In this document: positions 56,040 through 64,000 of the stretch, piece by piece
Layout of the letters: each line of letters starts with the position of its first letter
How positions within the stretch are numbered: the stretch's first letter is position 1
The notes under the pieces: model-generated
What the model saw: only the letters and a program-made list of their open reading frames with translations
Database searches by the model: none
What the model was told of the DNA's origin: nothing
Source: Xylocopilactobacillus apis
GTDB lineage: Bacteria; Bacillota; Bacilli; Lactobacillales; Lactobacillaceae
Direction of reading: 5' to 3'
DNA length: 64,000 bases
Assembly: GCF_033095965.1 (NCBI RefSeq)
Contig: NZ_AP026801.1
Coordinates: 1,074,001-1,138,000, forward strand
Program-made: the position numbers and the translations under genes

Positions 56040-56068
56040 ATACTACTAGAATAATCAAGAGTTGTCAA
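56040..56068 (-). promoter_or_regulatory. Promoter of rpsU
   Basis: Minus strand TTGACA (56063-56068), 17 bp, TAGTAT (56040-56045). Confidence 0.8.
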
Positions 56069-56128
56069 TTAGAAATTGCCGATAAATAAGCAATTCTATA
56101 GATATTATTAAAAATATGTACCTTACCA

Positions 56129-56155
56129 TAAAAAAAATCCCATTAAATTGGGATT
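56129..56155 (-). terminator. Terminator of tRNA-Arg
   Basis: A 7-bp stem (56136-56142 with 56149-56155) followed by eight T on the minus strand. Confidence 0.8.
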
Positions 56156-56180
56156 CTTAAAAAATAAAATATCTACCAAG

Positions 56181-56254
56181 TGTCACAGGTGAGATTCGAA
56201 CTCACGACCTACGGTTTAGAAGACCGTTGCTCTATCCAGCTGAGCCACTGTGAC
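56181..56254 (-). tRNA. tRNA-Arg (anticodon TCT)
   Basis: A 74-nt cloverleaf: acceptor GTCACAG/CTGTGAC, anticodon stem ACGGT/ACCGT with loop CTTCTAA, T-loop TTCGAAT, discriminator A. CCA is not encoded. It reads AGA, a common Arg codon in AT-rich genomes. Confidence 0.95.
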
Positions 56255-56266
56255 ATAACGAATTGA

Positions 56267-56295
56267 ATTATATATAATTATTCGAACAATTGCAA
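56267..56295 (-). promoter_or_regulatory. Promoter of tRNA-Arg
   Basis: Minus strand TTGCAA (56290-56295), 17 bp, TATAAT (56267-56272), ending 13 bp before the tRNA. Confidence 0.85.
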
Positions 56296-56309
56296 GATAT
56301 AATCACCGA

Positions 56310-57194
56310 TTAGTTCACTTTCTTCTCATAAAAATTACCATACAGTTTAACAACACTTGTAATGCTCACAAAAGAATGAGGATCGGTCTCCTTCATAATA
56401 TTTCTAAAATCATATAACTCATAACGAGAAATAATAGTTAATAAAATTGTTTTCTCATTTTTGCTATATGCCCCTTTAGCTTCTCCAATAATAGTTACTC
56501 CTCGATGCAGCCCAATTTTAATATTTTCAATTACACTCTTAGGTTTATCGGTAACAATTAATACTTGCATTCTTTGCTGACGGGTATATAAAGCGTCCAT
56601 TACTCGCGCACTAACGAAAATTCCAATTGCACTATAAAATGCTGTCGACCACCCAAAAAGAATTGCTGACGCCAACAAAATAAAAAAATTAAAAATCATA
56701 TTAATAGTTCCAATTGTCCTGCCAGTTTTGCGGCGCATTAAGATCCCAATAATATCTAAACCGCCAGTTGAGATGCCGGTTCTAAGTGCAAAACCTGTCC
56801 CAGCACCATTAATTAATCCCCCGAATACCGCATTAATTATTGGATTACTGGTTAATGGTTCTCCAGAAATAAAATGCATAAAAATTGTTGATAGACCCAA
56901 GGCAACGATAGTATAAAAAGTAAAATGATGCCCAATTTTTTGCCATCCGATAACCATTATTGGAATATTTAGAACAAATAACATTACTGGAGTCGTCATA
57001 AAATCTATGTGGAGGTAACGGCTTGTAATAGTTTGGATGAGCTGAGCAAGTCCTGTTACTCCTGAACCGTATAAATTACTTGAAGACCAAAAAACATTAA
57101 TTGCAATTGTGACCGATATCGCGTAAGTAATCGCGGCCATTAATTTGTTCCATCGCTGGTACCGATGTAAAATTTCAGAAAAATTTGTGTTCAT
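56310..57194 (-). CDS. YitT family membrane protein (DUF161-DUF2179)
   Basis: 294 residues: five or six membrane helices with the family pattern GSGVTGLAQLI and FGGLINGAGTGFALRTGISTGGLDI, then a soluble DUF2179 domain (about 225-290, GVTIIGEAKGAYSKNEKTILLTIISRYEL). Function unknown; some relatives may transport small solutes. Monocistronic. Confidence 0.9.
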   Translation of the reverse strand: MNTNFSEILHRYQRWNKLMAAITYAISVTIAINVFWSSSNLYGSGVTGLAQLIQTITSRYLHIDFMTTPVMLFVLNIPIMVIGWQKIGHHFTFYTIVALGLSTIFMHFISGEPLTSNPIINAVFGGLINGAGTGFALRTGISTGGLDIIGILMRRKTGRTIGTINMIFNFFILLASAILFGWSTAFYSAIGIFVSARVMDALYTRQQRMQVLIVTDKPKSVIENIKIGLHRGVTIIGEAKGAYSKNEKTILLTIISRYELYDFRNIMKETDPHSFVSITSVVKLYGNFYEKKVN

Positions 57195-57312
57195 TATTTT
57201 ATTATTCCCGCAATGTTAAATATTTTCTTCCTTACCTTTAAAAATAAACTATTCTATTATAGATACTTATGCAGATATTTAAAGCATAAAATTCAAAATT
57301 TATAACTTATGC

Positions 57313-57318
57313 TATAAT
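57313..57318 (+). promoter_or_regulatory. Extended -10 promoter of the DUF5067 lipoprotein gene
   Basis: TGCTATAAT 36 bp before the ATG; the -35 region is weak. Confidence 0.55.
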
Positions 57319-57353
57319 TTACGTCGAATATTAAGCTAGCTGGGAGTCCTTAC

Positions 57354-57923
57354 ATGAAAAAAAATTTAACAGCATTAACAATTTTACTATCTACAGTGGT
57401 TTTATTTGGCTGTAGTAATACAGATTCTAAAAAATCTACTTCTTCTTCACAACATATTAGTAAAAATAAAAAGAAACTCACTTCCCAAGATAAAATTAAA
57501 ACTCAAAAGTTTAACTTTGAAAATAAACAAGTCGATAATAGTGAGTTCACAATTAAAATAACCAAATATCGGGTGATTAAACCTGGTAAAAAAGGAAATA
57601 AGAACGGGAAATCGCCAGTTATTGCCTTTTGGTATCAGGTTAAGAACAAAAATAAAAACAATCACGTTGATCCAATTACAGCATGGCAAGCCGTTTTTAA
57701 AGCTCAGCAATTAGGATCTAACAATAAAAAGTATGATTTACAGATAGCCGCTTTACCTGATGATAAATACCTTCAATCTCAAATGACGGAGATTAAGCAG
57801 GGTAAAACCGTTGAAAATGCAATTGCCTACAAACTTAATAATAAGAAAAATTCAGTCGATCTAATCTCCATAAAAGGACCATTTGGTGAAGGGTCTGGTA
57901 AAGAAACATTTCCAATTAAATAA
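57354..57923 (+). CDS. DUF5067-type lipoprotein
   Basis: 189 residues. A signal peptide ends in the lipobox LFGC (Cys at about 20), so it should be processed by LspA encoded in this window. A Ser/Lys-rich linker follows, then a beta-sandwich-like domain with SEFTIKITKYRVIKPG, AFWYQVKNK and KQGKTVENAIAYKL, resembling DUF5067. Role unknown. Strong Shine-Dalgarno GGGAG. Confidence 0.8.
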   Translation: MKKNLTALTILLSTVVLFGCSNTDSKKSTSSSQHISKNKKKLTSQDKIKTQKFNFENKQVDNSEFTIKITKYRVIKPGKKGNKNGKSPVIAFWYQVKNKNKNNHVDPITAWQAVFKAQQLGSNNKKYDLQIAALPDDKYLQSQMTEIKQGKTVENAIAYKLNNKKNSVDLISIKGPFGEGSGKETFPIK

Positions 57924-57937
57924 TTGTTGTACTTCAG

Positions 57938-57976
57938 ACTCCTCGTTGTCTTAATGACGACGGGGAGTTTTTGCTG
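57938..57976 (+). terminator. Terminator of the DUF5067 gene
   Basis: A 13-bp stem (ACTCCTCG... with ...GGGGAGT) and 5-nt loop, then TTTTT. Confidence 0.85.
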
Positions 57977-57977
57977 C

Positions 57978-58009
57978 AAAAAAAAAAGAGTTTCAGAAAT
58001 TTGAAACTC
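57978..58009 (-). terminator. Terminator of the 60-residue basic protein gene
   Basis: Minus strand GAGTTTCA, 6-nt loop, TGAAACTC, then ten T. It lies 11 bp past the small gene's stop. Confidence 0.85.
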
Positions 58010-58019
58010 CCACAAAAAA

Positions 58020-58202
58020 CTATTTAGGCATTTTAACTGGACGATCAGATGAAGAAACGTTAGAAGTAAAACTTACAGATCTCATTGACATCGGGGTTGA
58101 AACCCAGACAGTTTTTTTTGCTCTCATACCTTTAGTAAGACCTTTTCGATTCCGATAATTCGAATTAGAGCGAGTTTTACTAGAAAAAAATTGTGCAAAC
58201 AT
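58020..58202 (-). CDS. Orphan 60-residue Ser/Arg/Lys-rich protein, unknown
   Basis: Starts MFAQFFSSKTRSNSNYRNRKG and ends SSSDRPVKMPK. The ATG at 58200-58202 has GGAGG 6 nt upstream, and a dedicated strong terminator follows. It has no cysteines, no membrane helix and a strongly basic composition. I do not recognise the family. About 290 bp of non-coding DNA lie upstream, holding a palindrome at 58341-58360. Confidence 0.7.
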   Translation of the reverse strand: MFAQFFSSKTRSNSNYRNRKGLTKGMRAKKTVWVSTPMSMRSVSFTSNVSSSDRPVKMPK

Positions 58203-58340
58203 TATATGTGCCTCCATATCATAAAAAATTTAAATTATTTATTCTACAGAAAAAAGTGCTTGGTACAGATTACTTTTTACACGTCATTAACCCTCAACTC
58301 TTTTTATTTCAAAAATCGATTTCAGAATAATATCTGGATT

Positions 58341-58360
58341 AATTACTTGTTCAAGTAATT
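58341..58360. promoter_or_regulatory. Perfect palindrome upstream of the 60-residue gene; possible operator
   Basis: Two 9-bp arms AATTACTTG and CAAGTAATT separated by TT. On the minus strand a TTGACA box (58376-58381) lies 15 bp upstream, so the palindrome would cover the -10 region. The rest of 58203-58491 shows no gene. Confidence 0.45.
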
Positions 58361-58491
58361 ATCAAAAGTTTTATCTGTCAACATTAATTTTCTTATTTTG
58401 GGTCTATATTCCCACCACTTATTTTAGCATGTTTAATCATAATTAATACCGATTAAAAATAAATATTTTGTTAAATTTAGGTTACGTTTAA

Positions 58492-58890
58492 TCACGATAA
58501 ATACTCAATTCTTGACTCAATTTGCTCTTTAAGAAGCTTAACAAAAGACTGATCATCTTTATTAGCAAAAGATTCATCAAAAGCATTAAAAAAAATAAAT
58601 GGAGATAAAGCGTTTTTATCTAAAGCTTTTTCAAAAAATTCGTAAATATATTTTTTTGAAAACGGAAAGTTAAGAAAGTTTTTTATTTCCTCTGATTTAA
58701 GCAATTTAACATAATATTTTGCTTTCTTTAAATCTTCAAGTTCATTGTTCTTATAAGGGGCTCGAACTAAATATTTAAAAATTTGTCCCAAATTATAACT
58801 CATTTGGGTATTTTCAATCACATCTATGGGCTGTAAGGGATAATATTCTGTATAATGCCGCGGGTTATTAACATCGTCGTAAACTTCCAT
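58492..58890 (-). CDS. DUF3310 phage-type protein
   Basis: 132 residues. The N-terminal half has the DUF3310 signature: VNNPRHYTEYYPLQPIDVIE, then LGQIFKYLVRAPYKNNELEDLKKAKYYV. DUF3310 proteins are common in phages and include a nucleotide kinase-like family. The C-terminal half (about 70-132) is not recognised. It has its own Shine-Dalgarno (GGAGGA) and is divergent from ppsR, with no other phage genes nearby. Confidence 0.8.
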   Translation of the reverse strand: MEVYDDVNNPRHYTEYYPLQPIDVIENTQMSYNLGQIFKYLVRAPYKNNELEDLKKAKYYVKLLKSEEIKNFLNFPFSKKYIYEFFEKALDKNALSPFIFFNAFDESFANKDDQSFVKLLKEQIESRIEYLS

Positions 58891-58971
58891 TAATCTATCC
58901 TCCGATCATTTAAAATAATTATAGTTTATGTAGAAATTTAGTTATACTTATTAATAAAAGTGGAGGAAATA

Positions 58972-59805
58972 ATGGATAAAAAATTAACTGTTTACGCTGT
59001 ATCTGATTCTTTAGGCGATACAGCAACAAAAATAGCACGAGCAATTATGGCTCAATTTCCAAGTATTGAGGTAAGTTACATAAAGTTTCCTTTTAGTAAC
59101 GATGAAAAAAAGATTACTAAACTAGTTGACGAAGCAGCAGACAATAATGCAATCATCATCTTCTCGTTAGGCGGAAAAGGTTTAGCTAAATATATGACTA
59201 GCTATACAAAAGCTCGAAATGTCCCAAGTTTTGATTTAATGAGTCCGATCATTGATTTTGTTAAAGAAAAGACCGGAATTGAGCCTAGTGGAGAAGTGGG
59301 TGCAGTTCATCGATTAAATGATAATTATTTTAATCGAATTTCAGCAGTTGAATTTGCGGTACTTTATGATGACGGTAAGGATCCAAAAGGATTTTTAGAA
59401 GCAGATTTAGTTCTAGTCGGAGTCTCTCGAACTTCAAAAACTCCTCTATCGCTCTTCTTAGCTAATCGTAATCTTAAGGTGGCCAACTATCCTTTAGTAA
59501 AAAATGCAGACGTGCCAAAAGAATTATTTCAAATCGACAGTAAAAAAATAGTTGGTCTAACGACTGATCCTGAGGTATTAAATAAGTTTCGCAGAGAACG
59601 TCTGATTTCTTATGGACTTAGTCCGGATGCGACTTATTCAGATATGGACAATGTAAAAGAGGAACTATCATATGCCGATGATATATTTAAAAAATTAAAC
59701 TGTATTGTAATAAACACTGCTCATCGTTCAATAGAAGAAACAGCTGCGCTAATTATGCAGCATTTAAATTTAGACGATGAAGGACAGCCAATTAAAAATA
59801 GATAA
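58972..59805 (+). CDS. ppsR: PEP synthase/PPDK regulatory kinase-pyrophosphorylase (DUF299)
   Basis: 277 residues from the ATG at 58972 (GGAGG 6 nt upstream; the in-frame GTG at 58960 overlaps it). It starts KLTVYAVSDSLGDTA; the P-loop-like GVSRTSKTPLS and YSDMDNVKEEL are family hallmarks. It phosphorylates and dephosphorylates pyruvate phosphate dikinase or PEP synthase; no target gene is in the window. Confidence 0.93.
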   Translation: MDKKLTVYAVSDSLGDTATKIARAIMAQFPSIEVSYIKFPFSNDEKKITKLVDEAADNNAIIIFSLGGKGLAKYMTSYTKARNVPSFDLMSPIIDFVKEKTGIEPSGEVGAVHRLNDNYFNRISAVEFAVLYDDGKDPKGFLEADLVLVGVSRTSKTPLSLFLANRNLKVANYPLVKNADVPKELFQIDSKKIVGLTTDPEVLNKFRRERLISYGLSPDATYSDMDNVKEELSYADDIFKKLNCIVINTAHRSIEETAALIMQHLNLDDEGQPIKNR

Positions 59806-59808
59806 AGC

Positions 59809-62115
59809 ATGATGAAATATAATACATTTTCAGATTACCGTAAATTTAATCCAAAAGAAGAATTAAAAAATATAAACTTTTATATCGATATCCCAATTTT
59901 TTCAAAAAGAATCGAGTTTTACTTTAAAGCTTTAATTGTGCAGGAAAGTTTGACAAAATCGATTGCAGTTAATGAAAAGATTAATTTAGAACAGTTGCTT
60001 GATTCTTCGCCTGACAATATCTATGCTGAAGAATTTTATACCATTATTCTTCAAATTATGGATTTTCATTTGGGAATTGAATTCAAAGTTGGCAAATCTT
60101 TTGCCTTTCTAAAAGAAATTAACCAATCGATTCTTGATGATCAAGTTGTCGATCTTACTAACATTGATGATTTTATTTTTAACGCGCTTAACCTACGAGC
60201 GGCAAACGGGCTATCATTAATCGACAATTTAACTAATGATGACTTTTTAGTTAATCGAGTTGAGAACAATTCAAAGCCAATCTTTTTTGCAGGAAAATCA
60301 CTTCCTGTTTTCAATAAATTTATTAAAGAAAGTTATTATATCGATACGAACATTGATACCGATGATGATGGATTTAGCGATCGAGTTTTGGTTCAAGTGA
60401 CAAGACCCGATACAACAAATAAAGTTCCCGTTCTTCTTTGCGCTGATCCCTACTTTGAAGGAACCAATGAGATGGAACAAAATTTAAACACCATTGAAGG
60501 AAATCTCAAAGAAAAATCGGTCACAGAGTTTAAGACTCAAAAAATTAGTAACTATCCAACTGCCCCTGCTAAGATCATAAAAGACGGGATCAAAAAACCT
60601 GAACATCGATCAGAAAATCAAGAATCTAATAACATCCCCCTTAATGACTTTTTCATTCCCCGAGGATTTGCTGTAGCTTATGTTGCAGGACTTGGGACCC
60701 GTAATTCTGATGGAATGAGGACAACTGGAGATCGAGCTGAAACTTTAACATACTCTAAAGCAGTTGAGTTTCTTAGCGGCAACGAAAAAGGATTCTATAC
60801 GAGGTATGGTGAAGAGAAAGTAACAATTCAATGGACCAATGGATCTGTGGCAATGACCGGACGCAGTTATCTAGGTACCCTTGCTACCGCTACTGCAACT
60901 CAAAATCCCCGTGGGTTAAAGACTATTATTTCAGAATCTGCCATTTCAAACTGGTACGATTATTACCGAGAAAATGGATTAGTGGTAGCTCCTGGTGGTT
61001 TTCCTGGCGAAGATGCCGATGTTTTAGCATTAGACACCTATTCCCGCTGGTTTAGCGGCGCTGACTATTTAAAAACACACGAGAAATTTCTTTCTCATAT
61101 GGAGAAGTTAAGAGAACAGCAAGATCGTGATACAGGCAACTACAACAATTTTTGGAACGATCGCAACTATTTACTAGAAGCTTCTAATATCAAAATTGAT
61201 TGTCTTTACGCTCACGGTTTAAATGATTGGAATGTTAAACCGATTAATGTTTATAACGTTAATCAAATTGCTAAAAATGCAAAAATAAAAGTGATTCTTC
61301 ATCAAGGCGAACATATCAGTCCTCACAACATTCAATCGATTGATTATTTAGACATTTGTAATCTTTGGTTGTCCAATCATCTATATAATATTGACAACAA
61401 GATAGTGGATACATTACCAAATATAATTGTTGAAAATAATCGAACTCCTGACCAATGGAAAGAGCAGTCTGCTTGGGGCGGCAAAAATAATAAAGAAATT
61501 AAATTAGGAAGTTCAATTGTTTCCTATAGTGATAATTTAACTCATATTTTTAAAGATAAATTTGATCAAAAGTTAACTAAATATGAGGATTCTTTTGCTT
61601 TAAATGATCCGGTGTTTAAAGATCAATGTTTTGTTTTTAATTATCAGCCGGATGAGAAATTCACCATTAACGGACAAGTTAAAATTGAGACTGAAATTTC
61701 AACAAATCAAAGAACTGGCTTATTAAGTGCAGCGTTGTATGAAATTAAACCACAAAAAATTTCAACTAAGACTCCCGCTCCCGTACCTGATCGCTTTTTT
61801 CAAATTACACCCCATCAAGAACGAACTCCTCTCGTTAATTTCAACCAAAAATCATTTGAATACCGCTTAATAACGTTTGGACACCTTAATTTACAAAATA
61901 TTCAAGGACCTGGAATAGTAAATGAAATAATCCCAAATACTCCGTTAAAATTGACACTTGCTTTACAGCCGACAATCTACGAAGTTCTAAAAATTTCAAA
62001 ACTAAGATTAATTCTTTTTGGCAGCGATATGAAATATACGATTCATGTCGTCACACCGCAAACTTACCAAATTAATTTAAACAAATCTAAATTAAAAATT
62101 CCTTTTTCTCTTTAA
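59809..62115 (+). CDS. pepX: Xaa-Pro dipeptidyl-peptidase (PepX, S15)
   Basis: 768 residues (767 if the second ATG is used). Catalytic triad: Ser353 in GRSYLGT, Asp473 in LNDWNV and His502 in GEHISPH. An N-terminal helical oligomerisation domain (about 1-150) and a C-terminal jelly-roll domain are present. It releases X-Pro dipeptides from casein-like peptides, a lactic acid bacterium trait. It begins 3 bp after ppsR without a clear Shine-Dalgarno, suggesting coupling. Confidence 0.95.
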   Translation: MMKYNTFSDYRKFNPKEELKNINFYIDIPIFSKRIEFYFKALIVQESLTKSIAVNEKINLEQLLDSSPDNIYAEEFYTIILQIMDFHLGIEFKVGKSFAFLKEINQSILDDQVVDLTNIDDFIFNALNLRAANGLSLIDNLTNDDFLVNRVENNSKPIFFAGKSLPVFNKFIKESYYIDTNIDTDDDGFSDRVLVQVTRPDTTNKVPVLLCADPYFEGTNEMEQNLNTIEGNLKEKSVTEFKTQKISNYPTAPAKIIKDGIKKPEHRSENQESNNIPLNDFFIPRGFAVAYVAGLGTRNSDGMRTTGDRAETLTYSKAVEFLSGNEKGFYTRYGEEKVTIQWTNGSVAMTGRSYLGTLATATATQNPRGLKTIISESAISNWYDYYRENGLVVAPGGFPGEDADVLALDTYSRWFSGADYLKTHEKFLSHMEKLREQQDRDTGNYNNFWNDRNYLLEASNIKIDCLYAHGLNDWNVKPINVYNVNQIAKNAKIKVILHQGEHISPHNIQSIDYLDICNLWLSNHLYNIDNKIVDTLPNIIVENNRTPDQWKEQSAWGGKNNKEIKLGSSIVSYSDNLTHIFKDKFDQKLTKYEDSFALNDPVFKDQCFVFNYQPDEKFTINGQVKIETEISTNQRTGLLSAALYEIKPQKISTKTPAPVPDRFFQITPHQERTPLVNFNQKSFEYRLITFGHLNLQNIQGPGIVNEIIPNTPLKLTLALQPTIYEVLKISKLRLILFGSDMKYTIHVVTPQTYQINLNKSKLKIPFSL

Positions 62116-62118
62116 CAA

Positions 62119-62166
62119 AAAAACAGTTTAAATCGATTCAATGAATCAATCTAAACTGTTTTTAAT
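62119..62166. terminator. Bidirectional terminator between pepX and hslU
   Basis: An 18-position stem with two mismatches (from AACAGTTTA to TAAACTGTT), A-run before and T-run after. Confidence 0.85.
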
Positions 62167-62174
62167 TTGTCTTT

Positions 62175-63644
62175 TTAAAGGATATACTCGCTAAGATCAC
62201 GGTTAGAAATAATACCAGTTAATTTATCTTCAACGTACTTATCAGTAATTTCAATCTTTCCTGTCTGCATGCCTGGAGTTTCAAAAAGAATGTCTTCAAG
62301 CAATTTTTCAATTACTGTTGCCAAACGACGAGCTCCAATATTTTCATTCGTTTCATTAAGTTTAGCTGAAATCTCAGCAATTTTATCAATTGCCTCAGAA
62401 CTGAAGCTTAAATCTACTCCGTCTGTTTTAATTAATTCAACATATTGTTTAATAATTGCATCATCCGGCTCAGTCAAAATTCGTCTAAAATCTTCTTCAG
62501 ATAAATTCTTTAACTCTACTCTAATTGGAAAACGGCCTTGTAATTCAGCAATCAGATCACTTGGTTTACTTTCTTGAAAAGCTCCCGATGCAATGAACAA
62601 AATATGATCAGTGTCAACCATTCCATATTTGGTTTTTACTTGCGATCCTTCAACAATTGGTAAAATATCGCGCTGAACCCCTTCTCTTGATACTTCCCCA
62701 CTATTTCGTGAATTACTAGAAGCAATCTTATCAAACTCATCAATAAAAATTATTCCTGAGTTTTCAGTCAATTTAACAGCAGCTTCGTTTAAATCACTAG
62801 AATCGATCAATTTATCTGATTCTTCTTCAATTAAAACTTCACGTGCTTCTTTAACAGTCATTTTACGTTCAGTATATTTAGGTGGAACCAATCGATCAAG
62901 AGTTTCCGACATATCAATTCCAATTGAACCCATGTTTTCTAATGATGGATTTGATTGAAGATTATCTTTAACCTTAAGAGTTATAACTTTATCTTCAAGT
63001 TCCCCATTTTGGAGCTGTTCCGAAATTCCCATCCGATCAAAAATTAGCTTCTGTTTTTCCTTCTTTGCATCAGCTTCTTTTTGTTCAGGAGTTCTATTAT
63101 CGATTGTCTCTTTTTTAGCCGGAATATCGGCTTCTTCAACAGCAGGTCCGAGTCCCAATGCATTTCCAAAATTGTTAAGAGCATTAATCATTGAATTAGT
63201 ATCAACTTGCTCTTTTTCTTTTTTCTCTGGTACTAATATTTCAATAAGGCGCTTGTTCGCAGCTCTTCTAGCTTCATCACGAACATTTTTCCTTCTCTTT
63301 TTTGCTTCCATATTGGCAGAAATATCAGCTAAATCACGAACCATGGATTCTACATCCCGGCCGACATATCCAACTTCAGTGAATTTCGTTGCTTCAACTT
63401 TAATAAAAGGAGCCCCAACAACTTTTGCTAAACGACGAGCAATTTCTGTTTTTCCGACCCCAGTAGGTCCAATCATCATTAAATTTTTTGGAGTGATTGC
63501 TTCTTGCCATTGACGATTTAACAACAGACGACGGTGACGGTTAAATACGGCAATTGAAATTGCTTTTTTGGCTTCATCTTGACCAATTACATATTTATCA
63601 AGCTCTGATACGATTTCTTTAGGGGTTAATGTTTTATTATTCAT
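62175..63644 (-). CDS. hslU: HslU (ClpY) AAA+ unfoldase
   Basis: 489 residues. Walker A GPTGVGKTEIARRLAK, GYVGRDVESMVRDL pore-loop region, Walker B IIFIDEFDKIA, sensor GRFPIRVEL and the C-terminal YIL tail that inserts into HslV. The I-domain (about 110-235) is long and charged. It overlaps hslV by 8 bp. Confidence 0.96.
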   Translation of the reverse strand: MNNKTLTPKEIVSELDKYVIGQDEAKKAISIAVFNRHRRLLLNRQWQEAITPKNLMMIGPTGVGKTEIARRLAKVVGAPFIKVEATKFTEVGYVGRDVESMVRDLADISANMEAKKRRKNVRDEARRAANKRLIEILVPEKKEKEQVDTNSMINALNNFGNALGLGPAVEEADIPAKKETIDNRTPEQKEADAKKEKQKLIFDRMGISEQLQNGELEDKVITLKVKDNLQSNPSLENMGSIGIDMSETLDRLVPPKYTERKMTVKEAREVLIEEESDKLIDSSDLNEAAVKLTENSGIIFIDEFDKIASSNSRNSGEVSREGVQRDILPIVEGSQVKTKYGMVDTDHILFIASGAFQESKPSDLIAELQGRFPIRVELKNLSEEDFRRILTEPDDAIIKQYVELIKTDGVDLSFSSEAIDKIAEISAKLNETNENIGARRLATVIEKLLEDILFETPGMQTGKIEITDKYVEDKLTGIISNRDLSEYIL

Positions 63645-64000
63645 TTCGATCTAATACCTCAACTTTAATATCAGAATTTGTAAAAATATCAATTTCTGAC
63701 GCTATTTTAACGCTTTTCTGGACAATTTTTTCGGGAGAAAGTTTTGTGTTATCTAGTAATGCCATTGCTGAAGCCTGGGCAAAATTGCCGCCAGAGCCAA
63801 TTGCTAAGACATCAAATTCCGGCTGAATTATCTCACCAGTTCCTGAAACTAAAAGCATATCTTTCTTATCAGCAACAATTAGCATTGCTTCAAGTTTTTG
63901 AAGCATTTGATCTTTGCGCCAATCTTGAGCTAATTCAACAGCAGAACGTCTTAAATCTCCACCATATTTTTTTAATTTTTCTACAAAACGATCTTGAAGA
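63637..64000 (-). CDS. hslV: HslV (ClpQ) protease subunit, N-terminus outside the window
   Basis: About 121 C-terminal residues in frame to the right edge: ...FVEKLKKYGGDLRRSAVELAQDWRKDQML and LLVSGTGEIIQPEFDVLAIGSGGNFAQASAMALL, typical of HslV. The catalytic N-terminal Thr/Ser lies beyond the window. Confidence 0.95.
   Translation of the reverse strand, partial: LQDRFVEKLKKYGGDLRRSAVELAQDWRKDQMLQKLEAMLIVADKKDMLLVSGTGEIIQPEFDVLAIGSGGNFAQASAMALLDNTKLSPEKIVQKSVKIASEIDIFTNSDIKVEVLDRNE

Noticed and set aside
58218-58491. Additional small genes in the gap
   Set aside because: Only very short frames without Shine-Dalgarno; nothing beyond the palindrome and possible promoters.

Overview
The window is AT-rich, compact chromosomal DNA from a low-GC Firmicute, almost certainly a member of the Lactobacillaceae. 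This rests on gene content and order (pepX, pepT, recO-glyQ-glyS-dnaG-rpoD-trmK-nif3, gpsB-rnpB-rlmL-like, umuC-yolD, hslVU, a one-piece tmRNA with tag AKNENSYALAA), frequent GTG/TTG starts and strong Shine-Dalgarno sites. I cannot name the species. Most genes lie on the minus strand, with start/stop overlaps of 1-26 bp.

Layout. 1-4050 (minus): an SdpI-like membrane protein, an OmpR-type response regulator, a sensor kinase, an ACT-domain protein and a UPF0210 protein cut by the left edge. 4060-5914 (plus): ssrA, a Cof-type phosphatase and two small genes. 6017-10531 (minus): a two-subunit CydDC-like ABC exporter and a secreted NlpC/P60 hydrolase. 10570-12307 (plus): an SOS-boxed umuC-yolD operon. 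12309-14751 (minus): an anchored protein, PdxK and DegV. 14864-16558 (plus): RqcH. 16547-23461 (minus): lspA-rluD followed by a degenerate pyrR-carA-carB trio, fhs upstream of these, and a small membrane protein. 23604-27043: cls, the RlmL-like methyltransferase, rnpB and gpsB.

27048-37208 (minus) is an accessory glycan locus: epimerase, TIM-barrel isomerase, two GT2 glycosyltransferases, an FAD oxidoreductase with a four-cysteine insert, and three polytopic GT-C-like proteins. Two of the latter are each split by a one-base frameshift in a homopolymer. It is followed by tRNA-Ala(CGC), a VanZ-RDD protein and a uracil permease with a leader that looks like an attenuator. 40230-63644 is mainly housekeeping (plsC, pepT, rpoD, dnaG, glycyl-tRNA synthetase, recO, era, cdd, dgkA, ybeY, phoH, rnhA, rpsU, tRNA-Arg, yitT, ppsR, pepX, hslU). 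It carries a few oddities: a DnaG zinc-ligand substitution, an orphan DUF3310 phage-type gene and an orphan 60-residue basic protein. hslV runs off the right edge.

The strongest candidate for something undescribed is the pyrimidine material. pyrR, carA and carB homologues are intact, translationally linked reading frames, but PyrR has lost its PRPP loop, CarA its Cys/His glutaminase residues, and CarB its ATP/Mg residues and much of its second half. Some 20 kb away the uracil permease has a promoter, a 32-codon leader ORF ending 4 nt before an intrinsic terminator, and a U-rich stretch just before the hairpin. That architecture resembles UTP-sensing (pyrBI-type) attenuation rather than PyrR control. 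One reading is that pyrimidine control was rewired and the old enzyme/regulator trio kept for a non-catalytic role; this is inference.
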